This document shows, piece after piece, positions 48,420 to 59,018 of a stretch of 64,000 nucleotides of DNA. The notes beneath the pieces are model-generated. The model had not been told where the DNA came from. It did no database searches and worked only from the letters and a program-made list of their open reading frames with translations. The first letter of the stretch is position 1. Every line of letters starts with the position of its first letter. A program made the position numbers and the translations under genes. Source of the stretch: Vitis vinifera. Its lineage: Eukaryota > Streptophyta > Magnoliopsida > Vitales > Vitaceae. The DNA lies in assembly GCF_030704535.1 (NCBI RefSeq), contig NC_081811.1, positions 11,539,001-11,603,000 of the forward strand. Direction: 5' to 3'.

Positions 48420-50050
48420 TCCTAGATACCACCAACAACTAAAGTTATTAATAAAATCCTATTAATAGGCTTAAAATATATAATCTACCAAATTAAAATT
48501 TCCCACATTGTCACAAAACTTAGACCAATCCAAAAAACGACAATGTGCAAGTCATCTAACAATAAGCAATATGACAAGAAGCATAATTAGTATATTAGGT
48601 TATTCAATATTAGCATAAAAAATGGATCTTAGTTCATTCATGATGTTTGCTTTATTCATGAATAGGAATGAAAAGCAAGATCTAACTTTTCGTTTTCTCT
48701 TATATTATTGAATACACCAAGTTTGAAAATTTTAAAAACACATAACCACATGAGACAATGATACCATGAACTAAAAACAATTAACGAATGGAACTAAGAT
48801 TCGAATGAATAGAAGCAAGTGATTTATACATGATTTAGGCATTCTAACATCTCCAACATCCTTAATTAGGTGGTGGTTCCTATCCCATATAGGAATACAT
48901 AATCCCTATGTGTCAATTGCCAATATACTTAAATTCATTTTAAAGAAATTTCGACAGCATTTCCCTATAGTTCTCCAAGTACACAAAATGGATAAGGCAC
49001 AATATGTGACCTTGTCCAAATATGCACCCAGAGAACAAGAAGAAAGACTACCAAATTTTCTAAAAATTGAATTAAGAACAAGCAATTAACTTCATAGATA
49101 TCATGTTTTCCTATACTGTCCAACTGGACAATTCAAACATCATTTGCAGAGAAAAGATCTTTATCACATGGAAGACAAATTTAGTAGTTGTCAACTTGAA
49201 ATTGGCTTAAATATACCCACATTTCACATTTTGACAACTTATTGTCTTAGTATGTAATAAGAGAAACTTTTGTCTCACAATGATACTTGAATGGGAATTC
49301 TAAGGTTTCATGCATGCATAGTTGATTAAAACTAAAACATAAATACTTATTAAAATATTACATCTAGTTATGTATTATAAATTATTCATATCAATTGCAA
49401 TGGTGAGAATAGGAAAATATTGTTTGTAAGCATCACATTTTAGGCCTAAGTTCACAAACTTGGTTAAATCCATTAAAGGCCCACTACATAAAGTTCATGT
49501 TAAAATTGTTTCATCTCCAACCCCCAAAATGATTTATCAAAGTTACTCATTTTTTAGAGTCTTGATTAATTAGATAATCAATATAGATACATATAATTTG
49601 TATTAATATAATATCATGATATTTTTTTCATTTTGTTTTTAGGCTTAGACTTGGGTAGATTTCCCAAGTAAGGTTAAAGTAAAGCTAAGCCGCACCTTGA
49701 CATGTGTTCTACTTATGTTGGGGGTGACCATTCTAGTTTGTGGTCATAAGTGGGGTGTCAAATCTCAATTAGTTTATTGAATAGATGAACCAAACATGAT
49801 GTTATTATTAATTAGATAACATGTTGTGTAACCCATTTAAAAATGAAGTTGAATAGCATCTTTTGTAACATAAGCAATGAAGCCTATGTCAAATTGTGAA
49901 GCTTAAATTAGTAGTAAATGTTGCACTTCTCTCGGGATGTCGGGGGTCGAGCTGCCCGGTCAGCTTGCGGGGGTTGAAGGGGGTAGTGCCCCCTAAAGAA
50001 ATTTTTTTTATTTAATTCGAAAGCCACATGATTCTGCTCATAGGCAGCAA
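48420..50050. other. CACTA sequence upstream of TNP2, no gene seen
   Basis: Mostly AT-rich. At about 49930-49990 there is a sharp GC-rich island (GGGGGTCGAGCTGCCCGG, then GGGGGTAGTGCCCCC) that looks foreign to its surroundings. Confidence 0.5.
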
Positions 50051-50099
50051 TTATTGAGTTCCATGACACTACATCCCTTAATAAAAATTGTTGAAAAAC

Positions 50100-50780
50100 T
50101 TTCTATGCATTCCAAGAGCCCATATCTCGAAATGGCATTTCATCAAACAAGTTATAGGCAGTACTTACAACTCCATGGAAAGCAAGCTCCTTTCGGCATG
50201 AACCATTGTACACAAATGGAACAACACCATAACCAGTTCCAAATCTTCCAGAGAACATAAGAACCAGAGAACAAAAACAGAGGAGAGACACAACTGAGCC
50301 TAAAAACAGAGGTATAATATCTTTTTATCGGAGATGCAAACCAAGAAAATAACTGATAATAAACAAAAATCACAACAGATTTACAAGCATTCACACTCAA
50401 ATCCCAGAAATCAATAGTGAAGAATGTGAATCCATGGGAAAACGAGAACATACGGGCTCGTACCCGACAACTCTCTCTTCTGGGTTTTTTCTTCTCCCTT
50501 CTTTTCTTTCCTCTATTCCTCTGGTTCTTCGACCTTTTCTCCTTGCTTACCTCTTCAACCAAAGGCACCTGCCTTTGCTGCCTCTTGCCTCTCCCAACCT
50601 ATGAATCTAAAAAAACCCTAGCTTTCTCCCATATCTCCATTCATTTCCTTTCTCTCAATCCAGCACCCAAATAGTCAAATCGGTGGAACATCCATGAATG
50701 CTATCTTCTTGATTTGGAGTAAGAACTTCATTTTCTCAATCGAAATTGGCTAGAGCTTGCTTGTTCAGTTAGAGACAGAT
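50100..50780 (-). pseudogene. Captured PPR-gene fragment inside CACTA
   Basis: The minus strand at about 50103-50160 reads AYNLFDEMPFRDMGSWNA, the signature of a plant PPR repeat (LFDEMPxRDxxSWNAM). It runs into a stop immediately after. Upstream in the same sense (50780-50200) is pyrimidine-poor, exon-like sequence with GT donor-like sites (for example GAGGTAAGCAAGG), consistent with the 5' region of a host gene. It probably arrived by transduplication, which CACTA elements are known to do. The parent gene is not identified. Confidence 0.6.
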
Positions 50781-50884
50781 TTGGTAATGAAACTTGAGTG
50801 TGGGCATCGGGTATGGAAAAGTCTTTATTACATTTATCTCTTTTTTTTTAATTGAAAAATGTGAGTAATTATAAAATGAACAGA

Positions 50885-51132
50885 AAATAACGCTTTTAAA
50901 AGCGCCAAGGTTGAGGTTCTCCTACAATGGCACTTAAAAAAGCGTCATTATTTGAAATTCATTGTACAATGACGCTTAAAAAAGCGCCATTATTTAAAAA
51001 TGTCATTATTTCTCCCAATAAAGCGCCAAGATAATGCAAGCGTCATTAATACCAATTTTTGAGAATAAATAATGGCACTTTATATAAGCGTCAAGAAAAA
51101 AAGCGTCATAAATTACATTTTTTGTAGTAGTG
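50885..51132. repeat. CACTA right subterminal and terminal repeats
   Basis: Several AAGCGTCATT / AATGACGCTT and AAGCGCCA half-sites mirror those of the left end, finishing in GTAGTAGTG before the CCA duplication. Confidence 0.9.
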
Positions 51133-52552
51133 CCAGTCAGGTAACTTCTCCAAACGCCCCATTAAGTAGACAGTTGAAAGAAGCAGAGGTGGATTTGATA
51201 TATACTGTAAATCCAGAATCTCATCTTCACTCAACGAACAAACAGACAAATATTTAATGTGGACCATGTCTGAAATGGAGGCACATAAACGCTGCCCATT
51301 TCCTCTAGAAAGTTTTGTAATACCCAGCTTCCTCAACTGCCTCAGCTTTCCCAACTCTGTTATTATCGGCACCCCATAAGTTACGTCAACAGAATCTAGT
51401 TTCTGTAAGTCTTCCAAACCCCCAATACCCTCCTTTACATGCACTCCTCTAACAAAATCCACTCTCAAATCAGCATTATATGAAAAATCAAAGCATAGAA
51501 TATTGCGCAGTTTTTGAAGCCTATTGATCTCAACAGGAAGATCTTCCACAAAGGAATATTTCAAATCCAAAGTCTGTAGGTTTTGTAGTTTACCTATGGA
51601 CCTTGGAAGCATCTTGACTTTTGTCTTTCTCAGGCTTAAGTATCTCAAATGAAACAGATTTCCCAAATCTTCAGGAATTCTGTCCAAAGGAGCACCACCA
51701 AGATCCAATACTTTCAGAAGCTTAAATTTTGAAGCCAATGTCTCCAGAGAAAACATCTCAGAGTTGTAAAGAAAAATGGAGCGGATGTGAGACTTTTTAC
51801 TGGTAATGTCTAAAACATTATTTGAGCTATTCTGAATTGATAGGCGCCTAAATCTTCCATCAAAACACGAGGCTTCTCCAGCCATTACAGAACAAAAACT
51901 CAACTCCTCAGCCTTTTTGAGAATAATCTCACGCATCAAGTCATGAATGTGGCATCTTTTAATATTTCCATCAATATATACCTGTGACACTTGAACTAAG
52001 CTCCTGTGTATGAGCTCAGTCAAGAATTCTTCTGCAGTGTCTTCTAGCGTCACACCTCTCTTCGCCTTTACAAAGCCCTCAGCAATCCACAGCCGAGTAA
52101 GGATCCCACATTTAATTGTGTAGTCCTTTGGAAAGATTGCCAAATACAAGAAACAGGACTTGAGTTGGTAAGGCAGATCATAATAACTGAGAGAGAGAAT
52201 GGTATTGATACTTTCAAGATGGGAATTACTTTCCAACTCAAACCCAAGGCTGTCACTGAATTTTCTCCATTCTGACACAATCTTCTCTTTTCTTGACAAA
52301 AGACCACCAATTGCTACAATTGCTAGTGGCAGTCCTCCACATCTTTTGACAATATCATCAGATAATTTCTTTAATTCTGGGGGACAACTACCCTGAAATG
52401 CCTTCTTGCAAAAGAGTTCCCAGGAACTATCAGGTGAAAGATGTGGCAGCCTGTGGATGTAATCATCCTTACAACCAGCGACTACGTCATCATTACGGGT
52501 AGTGATTATTATCCTGCTGCCTTTTTTATTTTCTGGTAACGTAGGTGTAATA
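51133..52552 (-). pseudogene. CNL resistance gene copy 2, part 2 (NB-ARC end and LRRs)
   Basis: The minus strand continues NB-ARC with KKGSRIIITTRN (RNBS-B), GGLPLAIVAIGG (GLPL motif), LKSCFLYLAIFPKDY (RNBS-D) and CHIHDLMREI (the MHD position). LRRs follow (LLKVLDLGG, LRYLSLRKT, LQTLDLKYS). No stop interrupts it up to the CACTA insertion. The P-loop half is 6.5 kb away beyond the Copia element; the join there is in frame (GFWER|ITPTLPENKK). Family role: an ATP/ADP-switched intracellular immune receptor. Confidence 0.94.
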
Positions 52553-52791
52553 TGACAGAAGTTGTGGAATAAAGGCTGAAAATTTCTTATTATTCAGAAT
52601 GTGAAACACGTACAATTTATATAGGAAGAGAGGTGGATATTTACATAAAGAGTCCTACTCCAAGTTTAACTAAAAGGATAAACATTCCTATTCCTAGTTT
52701 AACTAAAAGGATAAACATTTACAACATATAGATATTATCACTTAACAGATGGGCATTATCACTTAGTGGCTAAGCATTATCTTTTCTGTTA
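52553..52791 (-). repeat. Copia-2 3' LTR
   Basis: 239 bp, minus-strand start TAACAGAAAAG and end CTTCTGTCA; near-identical to 58780-59018. Confidence 0.95.
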
Positions 52792-52802
52792 CTCCCCCTC
52801 AA
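52792..52802 (-). other. Polypurine tract of Copia-2
   Basis: Minus strand TTGAGGGGGAG immediately upstream of the 3' LTR. Confidence 0.85.
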
Positions 52803-55195
52803 GTTGGTGCATGAAGATCTCGAATGCCCAACTTGCTTGATAAGAAAAGGAATTGTTGTCTTCCAAGGGCTTTGGTGAACATGTCTGCTACTTGCAGCTT
52901 TGAAGGAAGATATGTTGTCACTATCTCACCAGATTGCACCTTCTCTCGAACAAAATGACAATCTATTTCGATGTGTTTGGTCCTCTCATGGAATACGGGA
53001 TTTGCTGCAATGTGGCAACCTTATTATCACAGTATAATTTCATTGGCTTATCATGAAGCACTCCCAATGATGCAAGAAGTGATTTTAGCCACGTTAACTC
53101 GCTTGCTGCCATTGCCATGGAACGGTACTCTGCTTCTGCTGAAGATCTTGACATAGTTCCTTGATTTTTGCACCTCCACGAAATTGGTGATGTCCCAAGT
53201 TTAACGCAACATCCGCTAATTGATCATCTTGTTAAAAGACAACTTGCCCAGTCCGAATCTAAATAACAATAAAGTTGAAGATCATTTTCTGCTTTCAAAA
53301 CTATTCCTTAACCTGGTCCTTTCTTCAGATATCGAACAACTCTATAAGCTGCATCTAGGTGTTCTACCTGTGGGTTTTGCATGAATTGTGACAAAACATG
53401 AACAACATACGTCAGGTCTAGCCTTGTTACAGTCAAGTATATCAATCGTCCCATGAGTCGCCTGTACATTCCTGGGTCATTTAGCAATCTCCCATTAGCA
53501 AGTGCTAGTTTGTGGTTTTCTTCCATTGGAAATTCCACTGGTCTCGCTCCTAACAGCCCACATTCCTCTATAACGTTTAAAGCATATTTTCGTTGTGATA
53601 AAAATAATCCATCCTTGCCTCTTGCCACCTCGATTCCAAGAATGTATTTCAATTGTCCCAGATTCTTGATTCCAAATTTTCTGTCAAGAAAGTTTTTGAA
53701 AGCTTCGCATACTTTGTTGTCATTCCCAGCCAATATTAAATCACCCACATATACCAATAGGTTCATCATTATGTTTCCACGTCGATAAGTAAAGAGTGAA
53801 TAATCAGCCAATGATTGTTGAAAACCATATTCTTTCAAAGCTGTCGTGAGTTTTGCAAACCATTGTCTTGATGCCTGTTTCAATCCATACAACGATTTTT
53901 GTAACTTGCAAACTTTGTTCTTTCCAGTGGCCTTGAACCCTTCTGTCAGCTTCATATATACTTCTTCTTCAAGGTCTCCGTGTAGAAATGCGTTGTTTAC
54001 GTCCATTTGGTGTAATTCCCATCTTTTCGCCACTGCTACAGCTAGAAAGCACCTTACACTTGTCATTTTTGCCACTGGAGAAAACGTCTCTTGATAGTCT
54101 ATTCCTTCAATCTGTGTAAATCCCTGCGCCACTAACCTCGCTTTGTACCGCTCGATTGATCCATTTGCGTTGTATTTTATTTTGTATATCCACTTGCATC
54201 CTATTGTTTTCTTTTCTGGCGGTAGGTCAACTACTTTCCACGTCTGATTGGTCTCCAATGCTTCAATTTCCTTTGCCATGGCTTCTCTCCATCTGTTGTC
54301 TGTAACCGCTTCTTTGTAAGTTCTTGGTTCCTTTTCAATATTTATTGCTGCAAGAAAAGCTCGATGGCCAACAGAAAATTTTGTATAAGTCACATAATTC
54401 GTAATAGGATAAGGCTCACCTAAGGGTACCTTTTGGATTGAGCTTGCCTTGGAACAAAGTGTACTTAAGCTTCTAGCCGAATAACATATATAATCTTGGA
54501 GATGTCTCGGTTCTTTGTGTTGTCTATGTCCCCTACCAAGCATCTCCCCCTGGCTTTGATCCTCTCCTGTCTCCATATTTTCTTCCCCTTTCTCCCTTTC
54601 ACTATTTTTCTCACTCTCTCTTTCACATGTTTTCTTTACTATGACATCATCATCTTCAATGTAAGATTCTATGTTCCCATTGTTCTGGAATTTTTGTTCC
54701 TTATCTCCCTTGCTGCTTTGACAAAAAGGAAAAATTGTTTCATGAAATATTACATCCCTACTCTCAAATTGTTCTTTGGTTTCTAGATCGTGAAGTTTCC
54801 ATCCTTTCTTTCCATAGGGATAACCTACAAATACACATCGCCGGCTTCTAGCATCAAACTTATCATTACTACGTGACTTTTTATGGGCATAACACAAACT
54901 ACCAAAGACTCTCATGTGCTCATAATTCGGTTTCTCGCCAAATAATATTTCATAAGGTGTCTTTCCATCTAAAATATGTGTGGGTGTTCGATTTATCAAG
55001 TATGCTGCCGTTAAAACACATTCTCCCCAAAAATCTATTAGTAGACAAGCTTGAAATCGCAATGTCCTAGCAATATTTAATATGTGTTGGTGTTTTCTCT
55101 CCACTCTCAAATTTTGTTGTGGGGTGTTTACCAGGCTGCTCTCCCTTAATATTCCTTCTCTCTTATAGAAACTCATCATTTGTCCTGAGCAAAAT
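52803..55195 (-). pseudogene. Copia-2 pol: integrase C-terminus, RT and RNase H
   Basis: The minus strand resumes integrase after the solo LTR (FCSGQMMSFYKREGI, LINRTPTHILDGKTPYE). RT follows (WREAMAKEIEALE, ARLVAQGFTQIEGIDY, KSLYGLKQASRQW). The catalytic YVDD is YVGD (LLVYVGDLILAGND), losing an aspartate. A TAA ends the long frame at 53308. In RNase H a TGA stands where an arginine codon is expected (LLTR*SISG, ~53215), and a one-base shift occurs near 53020. The frame otherwise runs to [12 protein letters not shown] and a stop before the purine tract. Damage is light, so the element is young. Confidence 0.92.
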
Positions 55196-56840
55196 TGATT
55201 ACTACTCAAAACATGCTATTTTGTAGCTTGTAATTAGCTCTTTTAAACACCATTGAGTAGTAATTATTACCTTTTAACCCAATTAGCATGTTAGGAGCCC
55301 TTGCAATCGTTTCTAACAATTGTGTTAAGTTTTGGTGCTTTTTGATAGCTTTATGCTCACCAAAGCAATTTAAGAATGAGGGAGAGCTATTTGTAGTTCA
55401 GGGCAAAGCTTTTGAAAGCTTAAATTTATGAAGAAATCAAGCTATGGAGCCTCATAATCCTTTGCCTTAATCGTTCAAAGTTTACAAGGGAGAAACAATG
55501 GAGAAGAAGAAAACAGGGGATGAAAACAGGGGACACAACTGCAGTCTTTTAGTGCACTTTTGGAGCACTTCCCAAAGTCCATTCTTTACATTCTATATAC
55601 CATTTCGAAGCTCAGAAAGTCAAGAATCCAATGGTTCAAACCACGTATGATTTGGAGCTGAAATGAGGAAGTTATGGACTTCGGAAGACAACAGCATCAA
55701 GCTGAGGGACAATTTCGCACACCACTGTTTAAGGTGCGAAATCCTCAGTCCACTGTGCGAGAATTTCGCACACCTCAAACCAACATGCGAAATTGGAACT
55801 CAGCGTGCGAAAATTGGATATTTTTTGCCGACTCTTTTTCTTCTGATATTTTTGTGTTTAAAGTTCCATTTTCTCCTTGTATTCAACCAACCATGTAATT
55901 CCTTAGCTAGGAAGTATCCAAGGAAGGGTAAAACTACCTTCCTATATAAATTCTCTTGTAATCACTGAAAATATATCTTTCGGGGAGCTTTCTCCAGGAG
56001 ACCAACTATTGTAAATTTGTTACTTAGTGAAATACAGAGATCTCTTTTACTTTCTTTTCTCTTCTATTTTCTATTTTCTTGCAAGCCAAACACCCTCTGA
56101 GGATGTTTTCCCAGAGGATGAGAGGCTAAACATTTAGTTTCTTGGAGTGAAGGAAGCTAGGTGAAAAGTCCAGATTAAAAGGTGGAAAGTTTCCGCGCAT
56201 TGAATTCAGGTGGTTGGAGTCCATAAATGGCTTTTAAAGCCAAGGTTTTGCCTTAAATCCCTTAGGATCACTTTGACTGGCCAATACATGGTAAGCTTAA
56301 GGTCTCTGTGGATGCTTATTGCTAGATCCATATCAGTCCATTAGTTATCATGTACGAGCCATTGGAAAGTGATTCAAGGTGATAGCCCATAGTGTCTTAA
56401 GCCATTAATGGACCTTGACTACCATCTCTAGTGACTTTTTATGGATTAAAACTTCATTGTCAAACCTATACCGGTTCGGGAAATAACTATAGGTTAAATC
56501 CCCAATGCGAGGAGAAAAATCCGGAATTTTCCACTTTGCATCTGGAACTTAAACCTAGCAACCTTTAGCTCTGGGAGACTTTCTTTCTTCTACCTTTTTA
56601 CATAGTTCTATGTGAGTTTAGTTTAAATTACCACTTTCAAAACAATTTTATTTTCTTTTAAATTTCAAGTTTGTGCTAAAGGAAATCATCAGAATCAATT
56701 TCTAATTTAGAGTCTATCATTGGTAGAGTGAAAACCCATCCCTGAGTTCGACCCTAGAACCACTATACTATAGTAGCTTTGCTACGCCAGTATAAGGTCA
56801 TAGGTTTTATAAATGTTTTTGATTAAAAGATCCGGCTGGG
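55196..56840 (+). repeat. LTR E: solo Athila-like LTR inside Copia-2, 3' end clipped
   Basis: The sequence starts TGATTACTACTC and is collinear with LTR B/C to GGCTGGG at 56840, where the last ten bases (CATCGAATCA type) are missing. No internal region follows. The Copia integrase frame continues on each side (LLD to the right, FCSGQ to the left in gene sense), so this is a solo LTR left by LTR-LTR recombination. A small deletion removed its end and most of the target duplication. Confidence 0.9.
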
Positions 56841-58744
56841 AAGTCAAGCAACACAGCAATCAAAAATTCTAATCCATTATCACTTCTGATGCATTTAACC
56901 GGTTTATCAAATTGTGTTTTGGTCATAAAACAAAAATTTTGTAAAATATCTTTGGTTTCGCTCTTTTCTTTCATGAGATATATCCACACTCCTCTACTAT
57001 GATCATCTACAATGGTAAGAAAATAATGTGCCCCTGAAGTAGTGGGAGTTCGATATGGACCCCATATGTCTACATGCATGAGATTAAAATTTTCAAATGC
57101 TCTTTTATTACTTAACTGAAAAGAATTTCGTACTTGTTTTCCACGACAACATGAATCACAAACATAGTCCTCAATTCCCTTCATCACATTATTTCCTAAA
57201 CTATGAATGGAAGCTAAAACACGATCTGAAGGATGCCCTAACCTCCTGTGCCACAATTCGTACTTTTCTTCTACTTTCACTACGTTCACCTTCTCTCCTT
57301 GTAATGGCTTGTAGTAGTACACTCCATTCCTTAGCTCACCCACGCCAATCGGATCCCTCGAAGTGCGGTCCTGTATCACACAAAACGAATCAGTAAATGT
57401 GACTATATAATCTTTTTCTTTTAATAATTGGCCTATAAAGATTAAATTGCATTTCAAGGAAGGGACATATAAAACATTTTTTAAGCATAAATATTTAGAG
57501 AGCTTCACATATCCCATTTCATTTGCTACTGTTTTTGTTCCATCAGGTAGTCCCACGCATGTTGTCTCCCATTTACGTAGCCAATCGAACAAATCTCTCC
57601 TTCCTGTCATATGCATGGATGCACCACTATCCAATATCCATTCTTCCACAATTTTATTCTTACCGATCAGTTTTTCTGCATTACTGCTTCCATTTCTGAG
57701 TAGAGCCATGAGTTTTTGGAAGTTGTCATCATTCAGTCCTGGGATTATACTACGTTCCACATCATGTCCAACGTACTGTCCTTTTTCTTGCGTATCTGCT
57801 TCAGCAACTGCATTTGTATAATGAACGCGTCCTGAAGTTGCTCCTCTTCCAGCATAACTGTTGCGGCCACGTCCATGTCCCCTTCCTCGTCCCATCTGGC
57901 GTGTTGGCCACCAATCAGGATATCCTTTTAGTTGAAAGCAATCTGCAACATCATGTCCCATCTTTCCGCAATGTGTACGGCTCCCACTTTTATTTGTTTG
58001 TCCCCCAGGTTTCTCTGTCTTCGCTACAAAAACTGTTATTTCAGCACGATCAACTCCTCTGGCCATGCTACGATGGCGTTCTTCTTGTGTAACCATTGCA
58101 TATATTTTTCCCAAAGTAGGTAAGGGATCAAGGGCTAAGATAGACGATCTCACAGTCCCGAATGTAGTGTCATCTAGACCCATGAGAAACTGATGTGCCT
58201 TCTCATCTTCTCTGCTTTTCACTATTGCTTGAGCTACTCCACAAGTGCACTCAAGTATCTCAATGTATTGATTTAATTCATCCCACATGCCTTTTATTTT
58301 GGCATAATATGCAGCAACTGTCATTCCTTCTTGTTTCAAGTTCACGATTTCACTTCTGAGTTGATGAACCCTCGGAGCATTTCCAACAGCATATCTTTCT
58401 TTAAGATCCTCCCACATGTCTTTTGCAGTCTGCGCATAGGCTACACTCGAATGTAAACTCTTGTCGATCACATTAAACATCCATGATATAATCATTGAGT
58501 TACATGCTTCCCATGCATTCAATTTGTTTCCATTTTCTCCTTTTGGCTTGTTTACTGTCCCATCAATGATCCCAAGCTTGTTTTTCGCTCTCAATGCATT
58601 TTTAACAGCCTTCTCCCACATATCATAATTTTCACCATTGAACACACATGTCGTGATGGTTGCCCCTGGATTATCAGATGGATGTAGGTAAAGAGGTGAA
58701 GATGGTTCTATCATCTTTGTGTAAGTCGAAGGTTTTTCTGCCAT
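56841..58744 (-). pseudogene. Copia-2 gag, protease and integrase N-terminal half
   Basis: Methionine at 58744 starts MAEKPSTYTKMIEPSSPLYL, typical of plant Copia gag. It continues through ENYDMWEKAVKNALRAK and a zinc knuckle whose first cysteine is lost (RTHCGKMGHDVADC). Protease has WILDSGASMHMTG. Integrase begins with HRRLGHPSD and CDSCCRGK (zinc binding) and HVDIWGPYRTP, then reaches IRSDNGLEFL just before the solo LTR. The frame is open over more than 630 codons without a stop, so only the insertion disrupts this half. Confidence 0.92.
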
Positions 58745-58766
58745 GATATATTTTCTTCAGGTATCT

Positions 58767-58779
58767 GGCTCTGATACCA
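58767..58779 (-). other. Primer-binding site of Copia-2 (initiator tRNA-Met type)
   Basis: Minus strand TGGTATCAGAGCC directly abuts the 5' LTR; it is the standard plant Copia site. Confidence 0.9.
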
Positions 58780-59018
58780 TGACAGAAGTTGTGGAATAAA
58801 GGCTGAAAATTTCTTATTATTCAGAATGTGAAACACGTACAATTTATATAGGAAGAGAGGTGGATATTTACATAAAGAGTCCTACTCCAAGTTTAACTAA
58901 AAGGATAAACACTCCTATTCCCAGTTTAACTAAAAGGATAAACATTTACAACAGATAGATATTATCACTTAACAGATGGGCATTATCACTTAGTGGCTAA
59001 GCATTATCTTTTCTGTTA
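58780..59018 (-). repeat. Copia-2 5' LTR
   Basis: 239 bp, same length as the 3' LTR with about three differences. Followed by the TAATA target duplication. Confidence 0.95.

Larger units (their letters stand above)
38755..51132 (-). mobile_element. CACTA (En/Spm-type) DNA transposon, 12.4 kb, transposase genes decayed
   Basis: The ends are CACTACAAGGAAAATG on the left and, as reverse complement, CACTACTACAAAAAATG on the right. They are flanked by a 3-bp duplication, CCA (38752-38754 and 51133-51135), the diagnostic size for CACTA elements. Subterminal repeats occur at both ends. Two transposase-type genes are on the minus strand: TNP2 with DUF4218 and DUF4216 regions, and a second gene ending in an Ulp1-like protease. 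TNP2 carries several in-frame stops, so the element is not autonomous now. The host is the LRR region of CNL copy 2. Confidence 0.95.
52553..59018 (-). mobile_element. Copia LTR retrotransposon (Copia-2), near complete, interrupted by a solo LTR
   Basis: Two 239-bp LTRs (52553-52791 and 58780-59018) differ at about three positions by eye. They are flanked by a 5-bp duplication TAATA (52548-52552 and 59019-59023). Minus-strand order: 5' LTR, primer-binding site, gag, protease, integrase, RT, RNase H, polypurine tract, 3' LTR. It lies in the NB-ARC region of CNL copy 2. It is broken by a solo Athila-like LTR in integrase, two stops, one frameshift and a mutated RT catalytic site. Confidence 0.95.

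Noticed and set aside
52199..58123. Plus-strand frames across Copia-2 and the CNL gene
   Set aside because: They are antisense to clear protein domains and none shows its own motif.
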